A DNA stretch of 64,000 nucleotides from an uncultured Ruminococcus sp. (lineage in GTDB: Bacteria > Bacillota > Clostridia > Oscillospirales > Ruminococcaceae). Every line of letters starts with the position of its first letter. The first letter of the stretch is position 1. Both the position numbers and the translations under genes were made by a program. Below the pieces are notes generated by a model. The model saw nothing but the letters and a program-made list of their open reading frames with translations. It did not search any database and had not been told where the DNA came from. The DNA lies in contig NZ_CAMYUE010000005.1 of assembly GCF_947301925.1 (NCBI RefSeq), positions 108,762 through 172,761 of the forward strand, in the 5' to 3' direction. Below, piece by piece: positions 8,967 through 18,072 of the stretch.

Positions 8967-8995
8967 TTGCATTTTGTCAGGATTTATGTTATTAT
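8967..8995 (+). promoter_or_regulatory. carB promoter
   Basis: TTGCAT (8967-8972) and TATTAT (8990-8995) are separated by 17 bases. They lie about 80 bases before the chosen carB start. Confidence 0.65.
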
Positions 8996-9075
8996 ATAAG
9001 GTAAGAAGTTGCGCCATGACGATTCATGGCAAATATATCAACGTACATTTTCAGTGTACGGGTCAGGAGAATAAT

Positions 9076-12000
9076 ATGCCAAAAAGACAGGATATTAACA
9101 AGATCATGATAATCGGCTCGGGTCCTATCATAATCGGCCAGGCCTGCGAGTTTGACTACTCGGGCACTCAGGCCTGCAAGGCTCTTCGCAAGCTGGGCTA
9201 TGAGATAGTTCTCGTAAACTCGAACCCCGCAACTATCATGACAGATCCCGATGTTGCTGATATTACTTACATCGAGCCTCTCAACCTCGAAAGACTTACA
9301 CAGATAATCGAAAAGGAGCGCCCCGACGCTCTCCTTCCCAACCTGGGCGGTCAGTCAGGTCTCAACCTCTGCTCCGAGCTGGACAAGGCAGGCGTACTCA
9401 AGCAGTACGGCGTTCAGGTAATAGGCGTTCAGGTAGACGCTATCGAGCGCGGCGAGGACCGTATCGAATTCAAGAACGCCATGAGCGCTCTCGGTATCGG
9501 TATGCCCAAGAGCGAGGTAGCTTACTCCGTTGACGAGGCTGTAAAGATAGCTGAAAAGCTGAAATATCCTGTAGTTCTCCGTCCTGCCTACACCATGGGC
9601 GGCGCAGGCGGCGGAATGGTTTACAATGTAGATGAGCTCAAGGTAGTCTGTGCAAGAGGCCTTCAGGCTTCTCTCGTAGGACAGGTACTGGTCGAGGAAT
9701 GTATCTTCGGCTGGGAGGAGCTTGAGCTTGAGGTAGTTCGTGACGCCGAGAACAACAAGATCACGGTATGCTTCATCGAGAACATCGATCCTATCGGCGT
9801 TCACACAGGCGATTCCTTCTGCTCCGCACCTATGCTCACCATCCCCGAGGACGTTCAGAAGGAGCTCCAGGAGATGTCATACAGGATCATCGAGTCTATC
9901 GAGGTAATAGGCGGCTGTAACTGCCAGTTCGCAAGAGACCCCGAGACAGGACGCATCGTCGTTATCGAGATCAACCCCAGAACTTCACGTTCTTCCGCAC
10001 TTGCTTCCAAGGCAACAGGCTTCCCCATAGCTCTCGTATCCGCTATGCTGGCCTGCGGTCTCACACTGAAGGATATCCCCTGCGGCAAGTACGGCACTCT
10101 TGACAAGTATGTTCCCGACGGAGATTATATCGTTATCAAGTTCGCTCGCTGGGCTTTCGAGAAGTTCAAGGGCGCTGAGGACAAGCTGGGCACTCAGATG
10201 AGAGCCGTAGGCGAGGTAATGAGCATCGGCAAGACCTACAAGGAGGCATTCCAGAAGGCTATCCGCTCACTGGAGACAGGCCGCTACGGTCTCGGCTTTG
10301 CTAAGAACTTCAATAATATGACCAAGGAGGAGCTCCTTTCAGAGCTTCGTTATCCCACCAGCGAGAGACAGTTCGTTATGTACGAGGCTCTCCGCAAGGG
10401 CGCAACAGTTGACGAGCTCCACGAGCTCACAAAGATAAAGAAGTACTTCATCGAGCAGATGAAGGAGCTTGTTGACGAGGAGGAGGCTCTCCTCAAGAAC
10501 AAGGGCGCTGTTCCCGCAGACGACGTTCTCAGACAGGCTAAGCTGGACGGCTTCTCAGACCGTTACCTCAGCTCTATCCTCGGCGTTACCGAGGAGGAGA
10601 TAAGAAATGCCCGCACTGCTATTGGCGTAAAGGAAGCATGGGAGGGCGTTCATGTAAGCGGTACGGAGAATGCGGCTTACTACTACTCAACATATCACCT
10701 TGACGAGGACAAGAGCCCTGTCAATACAGACAAGCCCAAGATCATGATACTGGGCGGCGGTCCCAACAGAATAGGTCAGGGTATCGAATTCGACTACTGC
10801 TGCGTTCACGCTGCTCTGGCTCTCAAGAAGCTGGGCTTTGAGTCGATCATCGTAAACTGCAACCCCGAGACAGTTTCCACCGACTATGATACATCGGATA
10901 AGCTCTATTTCGAGCCCCTTACCCTTGAGGACGTTCTGGCTATCCACGAGAAGGAGAAGCCCGTGGGCGTTATCGCTCAGTTCGGCGGACAGACTCCCCT
11001 TAACCTTGCCAACGACCTGAAGAAGTACGGCGTGAATATCCTGGGTACAACTCCCGAGACCATCGACTTGGCAGAGGACAGAGACCACTTCCGCGCTATG
11101 ATGGACAAGCTGGGCATTCCTATGCCCGAGGCCGGCATGGCTGTAAATGCCGATGAGGCTATCGCTATCGCAAACAAGATAGGCTATCCCGTAATGGTTC
11201 GTCCTTCCTACGTTCTCGGCGGACGCGGCATGGAGATCGTTCACGACGACGAGATGATGAGAGTATACATGAATGCGGCTGTTGGCGTAACTCCCGACAG
11301 ACCTATCCTCATCGACCGCTTCCTCAACCACGCTACAGAGTGCGAGGCTGACGCTATCTCAGACGGTACAAACTGCTTCGTTCCCTGCGTTATGGAGCAT
11401 ATCGAGCTTGCAGGCGTACATTCGGGCGACTCCGCTTGTATCCTGCCTTCAAAGAACCTGACAGAGAAGCAGGTAGCTACCATCAAGGAGTACACAAAGA
11501 AGATCGCTGTTGAGATGAACGTATGCGGTCTTATGAATATGCAGTACGCTATCGAGGGCGATACGGTATACGTTCTCGAGGCTAATCCCCGTGCATCAAG
11601 AACAGTTCCGCTGGTATCAAAGGTTTGCGACATCAACATGGTACGTATCGCAACAGATATAATAACTTCAAAGCTCACAGGCAGACCTTCACCCGTACCC
11701 GAGCTCAAGGACAAGCAGATCGGTCACTACGGCGTCAAGGAGGCTGTATTCCCCTTCAATATGTTCCAGGAGGTTGATCCCCTTCTCGGACCCGAGATGC
11801 GTTCAACAGGCGAAGTTCTCGGTATTTCTCCTTCCTTCGGCGAGGCTTACTACAAGGCTCAGGAGGCTACAAAGAACAAGCTCCCTCTGGAGGGAACAGT
11901 TCTCCTCAGCGTATGCGACAGAGACAAGCCCGAGCTTGTGGATATCGCTAAGTCCTTCAACGAGCTTGGCTTCAAGGTCATCGCTACAGGCAAGAGCTAC

Positions 12001-12297
12001 GAGATGATAAAGGAAGCAGGCATACCCTGCGAGAAGATCTTCAAGATCTACGAGGGACGTCCCAATATCGCAGACCAGATCGCAAACGGCGAGATCCAGA
12101 TGATAATAAATACTCCCGCAGGCAAGACCAGCGCTCATGACGACAGCTACATCAGAAAGGCTGCTATCAAGCACAGAGTTCCCTATATGACCACTATGGC
12201 TGCTGCAAAGGCAAGCGCAGAGGGCATAAAGGCTATCAAGAACAATACTCATCTCGGCGTAAAGTCGCTTCAGGCTCATCACGCTGATATCAAGTAA
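9076..12297 (+). CDS. carB: carbamoyl-phosphate synthase large subunit
   Basis: CarB makes carbamoyl phosphate from bicarbonate, ammonia and two ATP for pyrimidine and arginine synthesis. The N-terminal half begins KIMIIGSGPIIIGQACEFDY and the second half repeats it as KIMILGGGPNRIGQGIEFDY, the expected duplicated ATP-grasp synthetase. A C-terminal MGS-like allosteric domain follows (residues about 935-1073). At 1,073 residues the length is normal. I chose ATG 9076 with CAGGAG upstream over a start 102 bases earlier. The small subunit gene carA is not adjacent, which is unusual. Confidence 0.96.
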   Translation: MPKRQDINKIMIIGSGPIIIGQACEFDYSGTQACKALRKLGYEIVLVNSNPATIMTDPDVADITYIEPLNLERLTQIIEKERPDALLPNLGGQSGLNLCSELDKAGVLKQYGVQVIGVQVDAIERGEDRIEFKNAMSALGIGMPKSEVAYSVDEAVKIAEKLKYPVVLRPAYTMGGAGGGMVYNVDELKVVCARGLQASLVGQVLVEECIFGWEELELEVVRDAENNKITVCFIENIDPIGVHTGDSFCSAPMLTIPEDVQKELQEMSYRIIESIEVIGGCNCQFARDPETGRIVVIEINPRTSRSSALASKATGFPIALVSAMLACGLTLKDIPCGKYGTLDKYVPDGDYIVIKFARWAFEKFKGAEDKLGTQMRAVGEVMSIGKTYKEAFQKAIRSLETGRYGLGFAKNFNNMTKEELLSELRYPTSERQFVMYEALRKGATVDELHELTKIKKYFIEQMKELVDEEEALLKNKGAVPADDVLRQAKLDGFSDRYLSSILGVTEEEIRNARTAIGVKEAWEGVHVSGTENAAYYYSTYHLDEDKSPVNTDKPKIMILGGGPNRIGQGIEFDYCCVHAALALKKLGFESIIVNCNPETVSTDYDTSDKLYFEPLTLEDVLAIHEKEKPVGVIAQFGGQTPLNLANDLKKYGVNILGTTPETIDLAEDRDHFRAMMDKLGIPMPEAGMAVNADEAIAIANKIGYPVMVRPSYVLGGRGMEIVHDDEMMRVYMNAAVGVTPDRPILIDRFLNHATECEADAISDGTNCFVPCVMEHIELAGVHSGDSACILPSKNLTEKQVATIKEYTKKIAVEMNVCGLMNMQYAIEGDTVYVLEANPRASRTVPLVSKVCDINMVRIATDIITSKLTGRPSPVPELKDKQIGHYGVKEAVFPFNMFQEVDPLLGPEMRSTGEVLGISPSFGEAYYKAQEATKNKLPLEGTVLLSVCDRDKPELVDIAKSFNELGFKVIATGKSYEMIKEAGIPCEKIFKIYEGRPNIADQIANGEIQMIINTPAGKTSAHDDSYIRKAAIKHRVPYMTTMAAAKASAEGIKAIKNNTHLGVKSLQAHHADIK

Positions 12298-12307
12298 GGA
12301 TAATAAA

Positions 12308-12820
12308 ATGGATAACAATTACAATAACGGTTCCGGGAACAACGGTACGCAGAATACAGGCACAGATCCATATAACAACGGCCAGCCCAACTATGGCGGC
12401 CAGCCCAATTATGGCAATCAGCCCAACTACAGTGGCCAGCCCAACTATGGCAGTCAGCCCAACTACGGCGGCCAGCCCAACTATGGCGGCCAGCCTAACT
12501 ACGGAGGCCAGCCCTATTACGGAGGCCAGCCCAACTTCTATAATCAGATGCTCAACGATCCCTATGCTCAGCCCCCGGTTGATTCTACAGGCGGAAAGGC
12601 TATTGCTTCACTGGTAATGAGTATAATCAGTTGTTTTACCTTCTGTGTTCCTGTTGCCGGCATATGTATGAGCCTTATCGGTCTTATCCTGGGTATACAG
12701 GGACTCAAGGGCGGAAAAAGAGGAATGGCCATTGCAGGAGTTGTAATTTCAAGTATATCCCTCTTTGTAGCTGTCATAACCTTTATTTTCTTCGTGATCG
12801 GCGTTATAGAAGAGATGTAA
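12308..12820 (+). CDS. repeat-rich membrane protein (DUF4190-like)
   Basis: The function is unknown. The first 95 residues are a low-complexity Asn/Gly/Gln/Pro/Tyr tract built of GGQPNYG-type heptads. Two hydrophobic segments follow (about residues 98-140 and 143-168). The ASLVMSIISC and GLILGIQGLKGG pattern is typical of DUF4190 proteins. The gene begins 10 bases after carB and may be co-transcribed. The next gene is a paralogue with the same start (MDNNYNN) and the same architecture but a different repeat unit. Confidence 0.7.
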   Translation: MDNNYNNGSGNNGTQNTGTDPYNNGQPNYGGQPNYGNQPNYSGQPNYGSQPNYGGQPNYGGQPNYGGQPYYGGQPNFYNQMLNDPYAQPPVDSTGGKAIASLVMSIISCFTFCVPVAGICMSLIGLILGIQGLKGGKRGMAIAGVVISSISLFVAVITFIFFVIGVIEEM

Positions 12821-12898
12821 CGGCTTCACATTCAGTTTTCCCTTAGGCAAGTGACATAACAGACACGACAAAGAGAAAAAGTGAAGGAGTTTCGTAAA

Positions 12899-13441
12899 AT
12901 GGATAACAACTACAATAACGACCCAAATAATAACGGCCAGAGCGGTTACAGCAACGCCCAGAACGGTTACGATAACCAGAGCGGCTACAGCAACGCTCAG
13001 AACGGTTACGACAATCAGGGCGATTACAGCAACGCTCAGAACGGTTATAACAATCAGGGCGGTTACAGCAACGCCCAGAACGGTTACAATAATCAGGGCG
13101 GCTACAACAACGGTCAGGGACAGAACTATTCCGATCCCTACGGCTCGCCTCAGAATTACGGCGGAGCTCCCGATTTCTACGGTAACCTGAACAACAGCGA
13201 TCCTTTCAATGACAACAGCGGAAAGGCTACCGCTTCAATGGTATGCGGTATCATCAGCCTTGTTCTGTGGTGTATCCCCATAGCAGGCTTAGCGCTTGGA
13301 ATAGTAGCTGTTACTCTCGGAACAAAGAGTAAGGATTCCATGAATGGCGGAAGAGCAAAAGCAGGTTTTATAATGGGATGTATCGGACTTGGATTATCTG
13401 TTATCAACTGGATAGCGGGAACCATTTTAGCATTGAGATGA
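12899..13441 (+). CDS. repeat-rich membrane protein, paralogue of the upstream gene
   Basis: The function is unknown. Residues 1-90 are Asn/Gly/Tyr/Gln-rich with NAQNGYDNQ/NAQNGYNNQ repeats. Residues about 105-178 form two membrane segments with the DUF4190 pattern (ATASMVCGIISLVLWCIPIA, GLALGIVAVTLG). The ATG at 12899 is preceded by AAGGAG; a GTG 18 bases earlier overlaps that site and is less likely. Two hairpin terminators follow. Confidence 0.7.
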   Translation: MDNNYNNDPNNNGQSGYSNAQNGYDNQSGYSNAQNGYDNQGDYSNAQNGYNNQGGYSNAQNGYNNQGGYNNGQGQNYSDPYGSPQNYGGAPDFYGNLNNSDPFNDNSGKATASMVCGIISLVLWCIPIAGLALGIVAVTLGTKSKDSMNGGRAKAGFIMGCIGLGLSVINWIAGTILALR

Positions 13442-13449
13442 TAAAAAAG

Positions 13450-13480
13450 CGCCGTCAGAGGAAAGCTTCCTCCGACGGCG
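13450..13480 (+). terminator. hairpin terminator after the DUF4190-like pair
   Basis: CGCCGTC(A)GAGGAA pairs with TTCCTC(C)GACGGCG around an AGC loop. The T-tract is weak. Confidence 0.65.
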
Positions 13481-13495
13481 TTGTTGTATAATAAG

Positions 13496-13522
13496 AAAAG
13501 CCTCCGTATACGGAGGCTTTTT
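13496..13522. terminator. bidirectional terminator
   Basis: AAAAGCCTCCG pairs with CGGAGGCTTTTT around TATA. It lies between the converging DUF4190-like genes and mscL. Confidence 0.85.
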
Positions 13523-13532
13523 CGGTATGTAA

Positions 13533-13922
13533 TTACTTCTTTTCCTTGAGAAGGTCCCTGATCTCTGTGAGAAGAACTTCTTCCTTCGGAGGCTCTGCGG
13601 GCTTCTCCTCTTCCTTCTTCTTGCCGATGCTCATGAGCTTGTTTACTGCCTTGACCATAAGGAAAATGCAGAAAGCCATGATGAGGAAGTTGATGATAGC
13701 TGTTACGAAGTGACCCCAGTTGAGATACTGGCCTGTGTCGCCCAGCTTGATCTTGCCGCCGACCTCAGCTCCGCCTATACAGGCGATGAGGGGGTTGATG
13801 AAATCCTCTGTAAGAGCTGTAACGATATTACCGAAAGCAGCACCGATGATAACGCCGACTGCCATATCCATTACGTTGCCCTTGAGAGCAAATTCCTTGA
13901 ATTCCTGTAAAAACTTCTTCAT
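13533..13922 (-). CDS. mscL: large-conductance mechanosensitive channel
   Basis: MscL is a pentameric inner-membrane channel that opens on osmotic downshock. The N-terminus FLQEFKEFALKGNVMDMAVG and first transmembrane helix GVIIGAAFGNIVTAL are diagnostic. The second helix is near residues 70-95, followed by a charged cytoplasmic helix rich in Lys/Glu. The length of 129 is normal. The gene is on the minus strand with AAGGAGATG upstream. Confidence 0.95.
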   Translation of the reverse strand: MKKFLQEFKEFALKGNVMDMAVGVIIGAAFGNIVTALTEDFINPLIACIGGAEVGGKIKLGDTGQYLNWGHFVTAIINFLIMAFCIFLMVKAVNKLMSIGKKKEEEKPAEPPKEEVLLTEIRDLLKEKK

Positions 13923-13958
13923 TTTTTACAACATCTCCTTAATAGAAAATATGATTTA

Positions 13959-15659
13959 TTAAATTTCCGGCAAGCCGGGAATTTCCGCTTGTTTTTTTGA
14001 TTTTTTGGCCTTCATCGATTCGGGGAGCTCAATGGCGTCGATCTCGTCGTTGTAGGTCTTGGGTTTCTTAGGCATAGCCTCCACCGCGTGATCTGCCTGA
14101 GCCATGATCGCCTCGGTGTGCTCGGTGGTATTAGCTTCAAGCTCCTCTGCATTGGCGGTATCTGCCTTGTTCATTATGTTCCACGCCTTGCCCTTTTCGT
14201 AGGTGCGGAGTTCGCTGGCGTCCACATTCTTTGTGGGGCGCATATAATCCACGTGCTTTTCCTGCTTTTTGGCTTCAAGCTTGTCGGGATCGGCTGTTCC
14301 TGCCACCTTCATATAGAGCTTGTTGAACTTTGCGGGCTCGTTCTTTCTAAGCTTGCTTGCGTCCACAAGAGGCGTATCGTTCATGTAAGCGTCCTTTTTC
14401 TTTTCAAAGCGCTTCATGCCCTCGATCTCGTCGCCGCGCTTTCCGAAGAAGTCGTCGGTGGAGTCTGCCGCAGCGTGTTCTGTAGCCTTGCCGCCGTCGA
14501 AGAACTCCCAGAAATCATCGGGGACCTCTACCTTTTCCTTATCCTCTGCGGGAGGGGGAGGAACGGGCTTGCGCTGGGTGAACTGTCCTGCGGGAGCGCC
14601 GGGCATACCTGTCATAGCGGGACCCTCGGGCTTGTCGGGAGCCTGGGGCTGGCCGTACATCACGGGCTGTCCGTAAATGGGCATACCGCTGGGGTCATAG
14701 CCTATTATCTGAGGCTGTGCGTACATCATGGGCTGGCCGTAAATGGGCATACCGCTGGGATCGTAGCCTATTATCTGAGGCTGAGCATACATCACGGGCT
14801 GTCCGTAAATGGGCATACCGCTGGGGTCGTAGCCTATTACGGGAGGCTGACCGTACATCATGGGCTGTCCGTATACTGGCATACCGTTCATCTGAGCGGA
14901 GCCGTTCTGGGGCGGTATACCCTGCATACCGCCCTGCGGAGGTACAGCGCCCATCATACCCTGCTGAGGGGGAAGTCCCTGCATACCGCCCTGAGGAGGT
15001 ACAGCGCCCATCATGCCCTGCTGAGGGGGAAGTCCCTGCATACCGCCCTGTGGCGGAACAGCGCCCATCATACCCTGCTGAGGGGGAAGTCCCTGCATAC
15101 CGCCCTGCGGAGGAACAGCGTTCATCATGCCCTGCTGAGGGGGAAGTCCCTGCATACCGCCCTGCGGCGGAACAGCGCCCATCATGCCCTGCTGAGGGGG
15201 GAGTCCCTGCATACCGCCCTGCGGCGGTACGGCACCCATCATGCCCTGTGGAGGCATAGCGTTCATCATGCCGTGGCGGGGCTGGGGACGGGGCATACCC
15301 TGATTTATCATCTGAGCCTGTCTTACCGCCTGTGACTGCTCGGGCAGGGTAACTCTGCCTGTGTCGAGCTTGGGGATAAACGGCTCGTCGAAGCTGCTGA
15401 AATCAAATTCCTCGTCTGAGTCATTCAGCTCATCGGCGGTATACAGATCGGAAGAAGAATCTCGTGAAAATGTGTCGTTTATAGTAAAAGTGCCGCTTCC
15501 GAAGGTAAAGCCTCCCGAAGCAGGATCTTCCTCAGAATGATAGCCGCCCATATCAACCTGTTCGATGTTGATATCCTGCGGATCGTCAAGATTGACTCCG
15601 CATTTCACGCAGAATCTGAAACCCGCTTCGTTGTCAGTTCCGCATCGGGGACATTTCAT
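13959..15659 (-). CDS. zinc-ribbon protein with Gly/Pro/Met/Gln repeats
   Basis: The function is unknown. Residues 1-25 form a four-cysteine zinc ribbon (KCPRCGTDNEAG, FCVKCGVNL). An acidic linker follows. Residues about 130-245 carry six copies of a 19-residue unit of the type PPQGGMQGLPPQQGMMGAV, and about 250-335 carry four copies of a 22-residue unit containing IIGYDPSGMPIYGQP. The last 200 residues are charged, with a repeated D-A-S-[EK]-L-R motif. I chose ATG 15659, which has AAGGAG eight bases upstream, over a GTG nine bases earlier. A scaffold or secreted-complex role is only a guess. Confidence 0.75.
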   Translation of the reverse strand: MKCPRCGTDNEAGFRFCVKCGVNLDDPQDINIEQVDMGGYHSEEDPASGGFTFGSGTFTINDTFSRDSSSDLYTADELNDSDEEFDFSSFDEPFIPKLDTGRVTLPEQSQAVRQAQMINQGMPRPQPRHGMMNAMPPQGMMGAVPPQGGMQGLPPQQGMMGAVPPQGGMQGLPPQQGMMNAVPPQGGMQGLPPQQGMMGAVPPQGGMQGLPPQQGMMGAVPPQGGMQGLPPQQGMMGAVPPQGGMQGIPPQNGSAQMNGMPVYGQPMMYGQPPVIGYDPSGMPIYGQPVMYAQPQIIGYDPSGMPIYGQPMMYAQPQIIGYDPSGMPIYGQPVMYGQPQAPDKPEGPAMTGMPGAPAGQFTQRKPVPPPPAEDKEKVEVPDDFWEFFDGGKATEHAAADSTDDFFGKRGDEIEGMKRFEKKKDAYMNDTPLVDASKLRKNEPAKFNKLYMKVAGTADPDKLEAKKQEKHVDYMRPTKNVDASELRTYEKGKAWNIMNKADTANAEELEANTTEHTEAIMAQADHAVEAMPKKPKTYNDEIDAIELPESMKAKKSKKQAEIPGLPEI

Positions 15660-16166
15660 AGAAATCACTCCTTAAAGTGAAAATACAGCACAGATCAAAC
15701 GATAGTGAAAACTGCCGCAAAAAGATATATCGGCTCAAAGCCGAGGCTATATTATCACAATATACATTATAGCATTAATTTAATTCTTTTTCAAGAGCTT
15801 GAGTAAAAGATTGTGCAATACAGCATTAAAACCCACCGCGTTTTTGTACAGATTAACACTATATAACGGCTTTATGGGGATTTTCGGTAATTATATAGGG
15901 CTTTTCAGGGAAAGTCCGGGGGAAGTTTTTTGTGAAAACGACACAATTTGTGTCGATAATGCACAGCTGCGATTTTGCAGCTTTACAAAACTGCTCCCTT
16001 ACCACTATATTTTCACAGAAAAATATGATATAATGCTATTATATGAGTATTTTATAGTTCCGCACAGCGGACAATAATAACATAAAGAGAGAGAAAAGGA
16101 ACAAAAGAGAACGGAGTCTCAGACTCCCTATTTGCAGCTGTTTCTACAGCGGATTGGAGCAAAAAT
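15660..16166. other. intergenic region between zinc-ribbon and M15 peptidase genes
   Basis: This 500-base stretch holds the divergent control regions. The only clear element is an extended -10, TGATATAAT (hexamer 16029-16034), reading toward the M15 peptidase. A 92-codon frame at 15,799 lacks a ribosome site and recognisable protein features, and I do not call it. Confidence 0.6.
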
Positions 16167-17267
16167 ATGTCAAAACAGAAGATAAGCAAGGAAATGAGCA
16201 TAAGGCGTGCCAAGACCATGACGGAAGTTGTCATCAGCCTCGTGATCGTGGGCACCTGCGGCTTCTTTGTAAAGAATACATTTTCCAATATGAAGGAAGT
16301 GACCTCGTCATCTTACTTCGATCAGACGGATATTGAGGTCACAACACCTACGGATAATGTCAATATCGACCCGAATCAGACTATATATGAGTCCCATCAG
16401 GTGGATACAAAGGACAAGTTCCGCGGCGACCTTATCCTCGTTAATGAGGAGCATCAGTACTTCGGCGGAGATGAGGACCTTGTCAGCATCACCGATATGA
16501 ACTACGAGAACGAGCGCACCTGCTTTACCGCGGTGGACTCCACCTATACCATTCTCAGACAGGTATATGAGCCAATGGCTCAGATGATACAGGACTTCTA
16601 CGATAAGTACAACAACGATACCCTTATAATATACGGTTCGTACAGAGATACCGAGTTCCAGCAGCAGCTTTATGAGAACGACCTTGCGCAGAACGGAAGC
16701 GACGACTCCACCAAGGTGGCAAAGCCGGGCTTCAGCGAGCACGAAACAGGTCTTGCCTTCGACTTCTCGGAGACTGAGAACTATGACTACACAGGCAAGG
16801 GCGATTTTGAGTGGCTCAACGCAAACTGCTTCAAGTACGGCTTTATAGTGCGCTATACCGCCGCTAAGGAGAAGATTACAAAAATACAGGACGAGCCCTG
16901 GCATTTCCGCTATGTGGGCATTCCCCATGCCTATTATATGGACAGCAAGGATCTCTGCCTTGAGGAGTACATCGACATTATACGCGAGCACCCCTACGAC
17001 GGTCAGCACCTTGATTTCTCCGATAACAACGGCAATGACTATGAGGTGTATTTCGTAGCCTCCGACGACGGCGCAGAAAAGACCAATGTACCTGTTCCCA
17101 CAGGTACAAGGTATGAGATCTCGGGAAATAACGTGGACGGCTTTATCGTTACCGTTTATAAGGGTCAGAAGCCTGTAGTGGAGGAGGCTCCCACAAAGGC
17201 TTTTGAGGACGCGGAAAATGATACAGACAGCGAGGACGATAGCTCCGAGGACAGCGACGATCAGTAA
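16167..17267 (+). CDS. M15 D-alanyl-D-alanine carboxypeptidase (VanY-like)
   Basis: This is a predicted membrane-anchored zinc peptidase that trims peptidoglycan stem peptides. One transmembrane segment (residues about 20-38) follows a basic start. The catalytic domain has GSYRDTEFQQQLYEN near 150, the zinc motif SEHETGLAFDFSE (His192, Asp199) and EPWHFRYVG near 242-250 with the third ligand His. A short C-terminal domain ends in an Asp/Ser/Glu-rich tail. The length of 366 fits the larger VanY-like members. The start is ATG 16167 with TTGGAG upstream. It appears monocistronic. Confidence 0.9.
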   Translation: MSKQKISKEMSIRRAKTMTEVVISLVIVGTCGFFVKNTFSNMKEVTSSSYFDQTDIEVTTPTDNVNIDPNQTIYESHQVDTKDKFRGDLILVNEEHQYFGGDEDLVSITDMNYENERTCFTAVDSTYTILRQVYEPMAQMIQDFYDKYNNDTLIIYGSYRDTEFQQQLYENDLAQNGSDDSTKVAKPGFSEHETGLAFDFSETENYDYTGKGDFEWLNANCFKYGFIVRYTAAKEKITKIQDEPWHFRYVGIPHAYYMDSKDLCLEEYIDIIREHPYDGQHLDFSDNNGNDYEVYFVASDDGAEKTNVPVPTGTRYEISGNNVDGFIVTVYKGQKPVVEEAPTKAFEDAENDTDSEDDSSEDSDDQ

Positions 17268-17294
17268 GTCTGTTATACCGGATATGAACTTCAG

Positions 17295-17331
17295 CCTGCA
17301 AGCATGAGTATTGAGTGCTTGCAGGTTTTTT
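17295..17331 (+). terminator. terminator of the M15 peptidase gene
   Basis: CCTGCAAGCA pairs with TGCTTGCAGG and is followed by six T residues. Confidence 0.9.
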
Positions 17332-17433
17332 ATGTATGGGTTGTGCGCTTTTTTGTTATCGTTCGCTAACAATCATGCGTCAAACAGCCTTTTATAGCCT
17401 CAAAGCAGATCTGAAGAAAAACGCTCCAAAAGC

Positions 17434-17462
17434 TTGACAATTATGTTTTTTTGTGATATAAT
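17434..17462 (+). promoter_or_regulatory. perfect consensus promoter of a small transcript
   Basis: TTGACA (17434-17439) and TATAAT (17457-17462) are separated by exactly 17 bases. Confidence 0.85.
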
Positions 17463-17535
17463 ACCTATGTCAAAGGTTCAACGGAACTTGTTCAAAGTTA
17501 TAAAGAACTCATAAAATGATAGGAGGGATTATCCC

Positions 17536-17631
17536 ATGGGAAAAGCATTATTTTTATACAGAGCTGTCTGCTGCGGCTTTGCAGTCCCCCATGACTGCGG
17601 TCCGGACAGCGCATACGCAAGGAGCGATTAG
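17536..17631 (+). CDS. possible 31-residue peptide or structured small RNA
   Basis: No family is recognised. An ATG with AGGAGGG seven bases upstream opens a 31-codon frame containing VCCGF and DCGPDS. It is driven by a perfect promoter and lies about 130 bases before a terminator. The transcript also folds strongly. GCTGTC near 17,562 can pair with GACAGC near 17,605, and CATTGTTAT (17641-17649) pairs with ATAACAATG (17658-17666). It could be a Cys-containing peptide, a leader peptide or a non-coding RNA. A longer overlapping frame at 17,516 lacks a ribosome site. Confidence 0.35.
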   Translation: MGKALFLYRAVCCGFAVPHDCGPDSAYARSD

Positions 17632-17763
17632 CTGCCGCTGCATTGTTATGAGGCTTTATAACAATGAGCGGTTCGCGTATACCTTGACGTCTGCGGCTTC
17701 GGTTCAGTGATGATCCCAAGCCGTTCCATTAACCGAAAGCAAAAAAGTGTGTTCTTAAAAAAG

Positions 17764-17787
17764 CGGTGACTGAGGTCACCGTTTTTT
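17764..17787 (+). terminator. terminator of the small transcript
   Basis: CGGTGAC pairs with GTCACCG around TGAG and is followed by six T residues. Confidence 0.9.
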
Positions 17788-17813
17788 ATGTCCTGAAATT
17801 TCTTGTCTGGCTA

Positions 17814-17842
17814 TTGACTTTTTTCTGCCGATAATGTATAAT
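17814..17842 (+). promoter_or_regulatory. tRNA-Thr promoter
   Basis: TTGACT (17814-17819) and TATAAT (17837-17842) have a 17-base spacer. They lie ahead of the broken and intact tRNA-Thr copies. Confidence 0.85.
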
Positions 17843-17862
17843 TATACTGTTGAGTTCAGAAT

Positions 17863-18018
17863 GCTTGTGCAGCACAGCTGGTAGTGCAGCGAATTTGCTG
17901 AGCGGACGACCGCTGCCAGCGGCAGATAAAGGGAGTTCGCGAAGGAAAGAAATATGGAGTAATGGGAGCGTATGCGAGCAGTGCGACTTATTTCTGACCG
18001 ACAATGAGCAGGTCGCAG
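17863..18018 (+). pseudogene. interrupted tRNA-Thr copy
   Basis: Bases 17863-17890 match the first 28 bases of the intact tRNA-Thr downstream at 26 positions. Bases 18003-18018 match its segment from the 3' side of the anticodon arm into the T-stem. Between them 112 bases replace the eight bases of the anticodon loop region, and the 3' acceptor half is missing. The copy cannot form a normal tRNA. Confidence 0.7.
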
Positions 18019-18072
18019 ACTGATTATAAAGCGACAACCGTGCAGTACCTTACAAATTCAAAAATTTAATAT

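Noticed and set aside
12393..12617. Regular short repeats that could suggest a CRISPR or a repeat element
   Set aside because: They are heptad codon repeats of the GGQPNYG type within a coding gene, with no spacers.
14088..15335. 415-codon plus-strand frame opposite the repeat protein
   Set aside because: It is an antisense frame produced by the long GC-rich repeats; the minus-strand gene has the zinc ribbon, start and ribosome site.
15799..16077. 92-codon plus-strand frame
   Set aside because: No ribosome site, no recognisable protein pattern, and it overlaps the promoter region of the M15 peptidase gene.
17516..17710. 64-codon frame overlapping the 31-codon peptide
   Set aside because: It lacks a ribosome site, whereas the shorter frame has a strong one.
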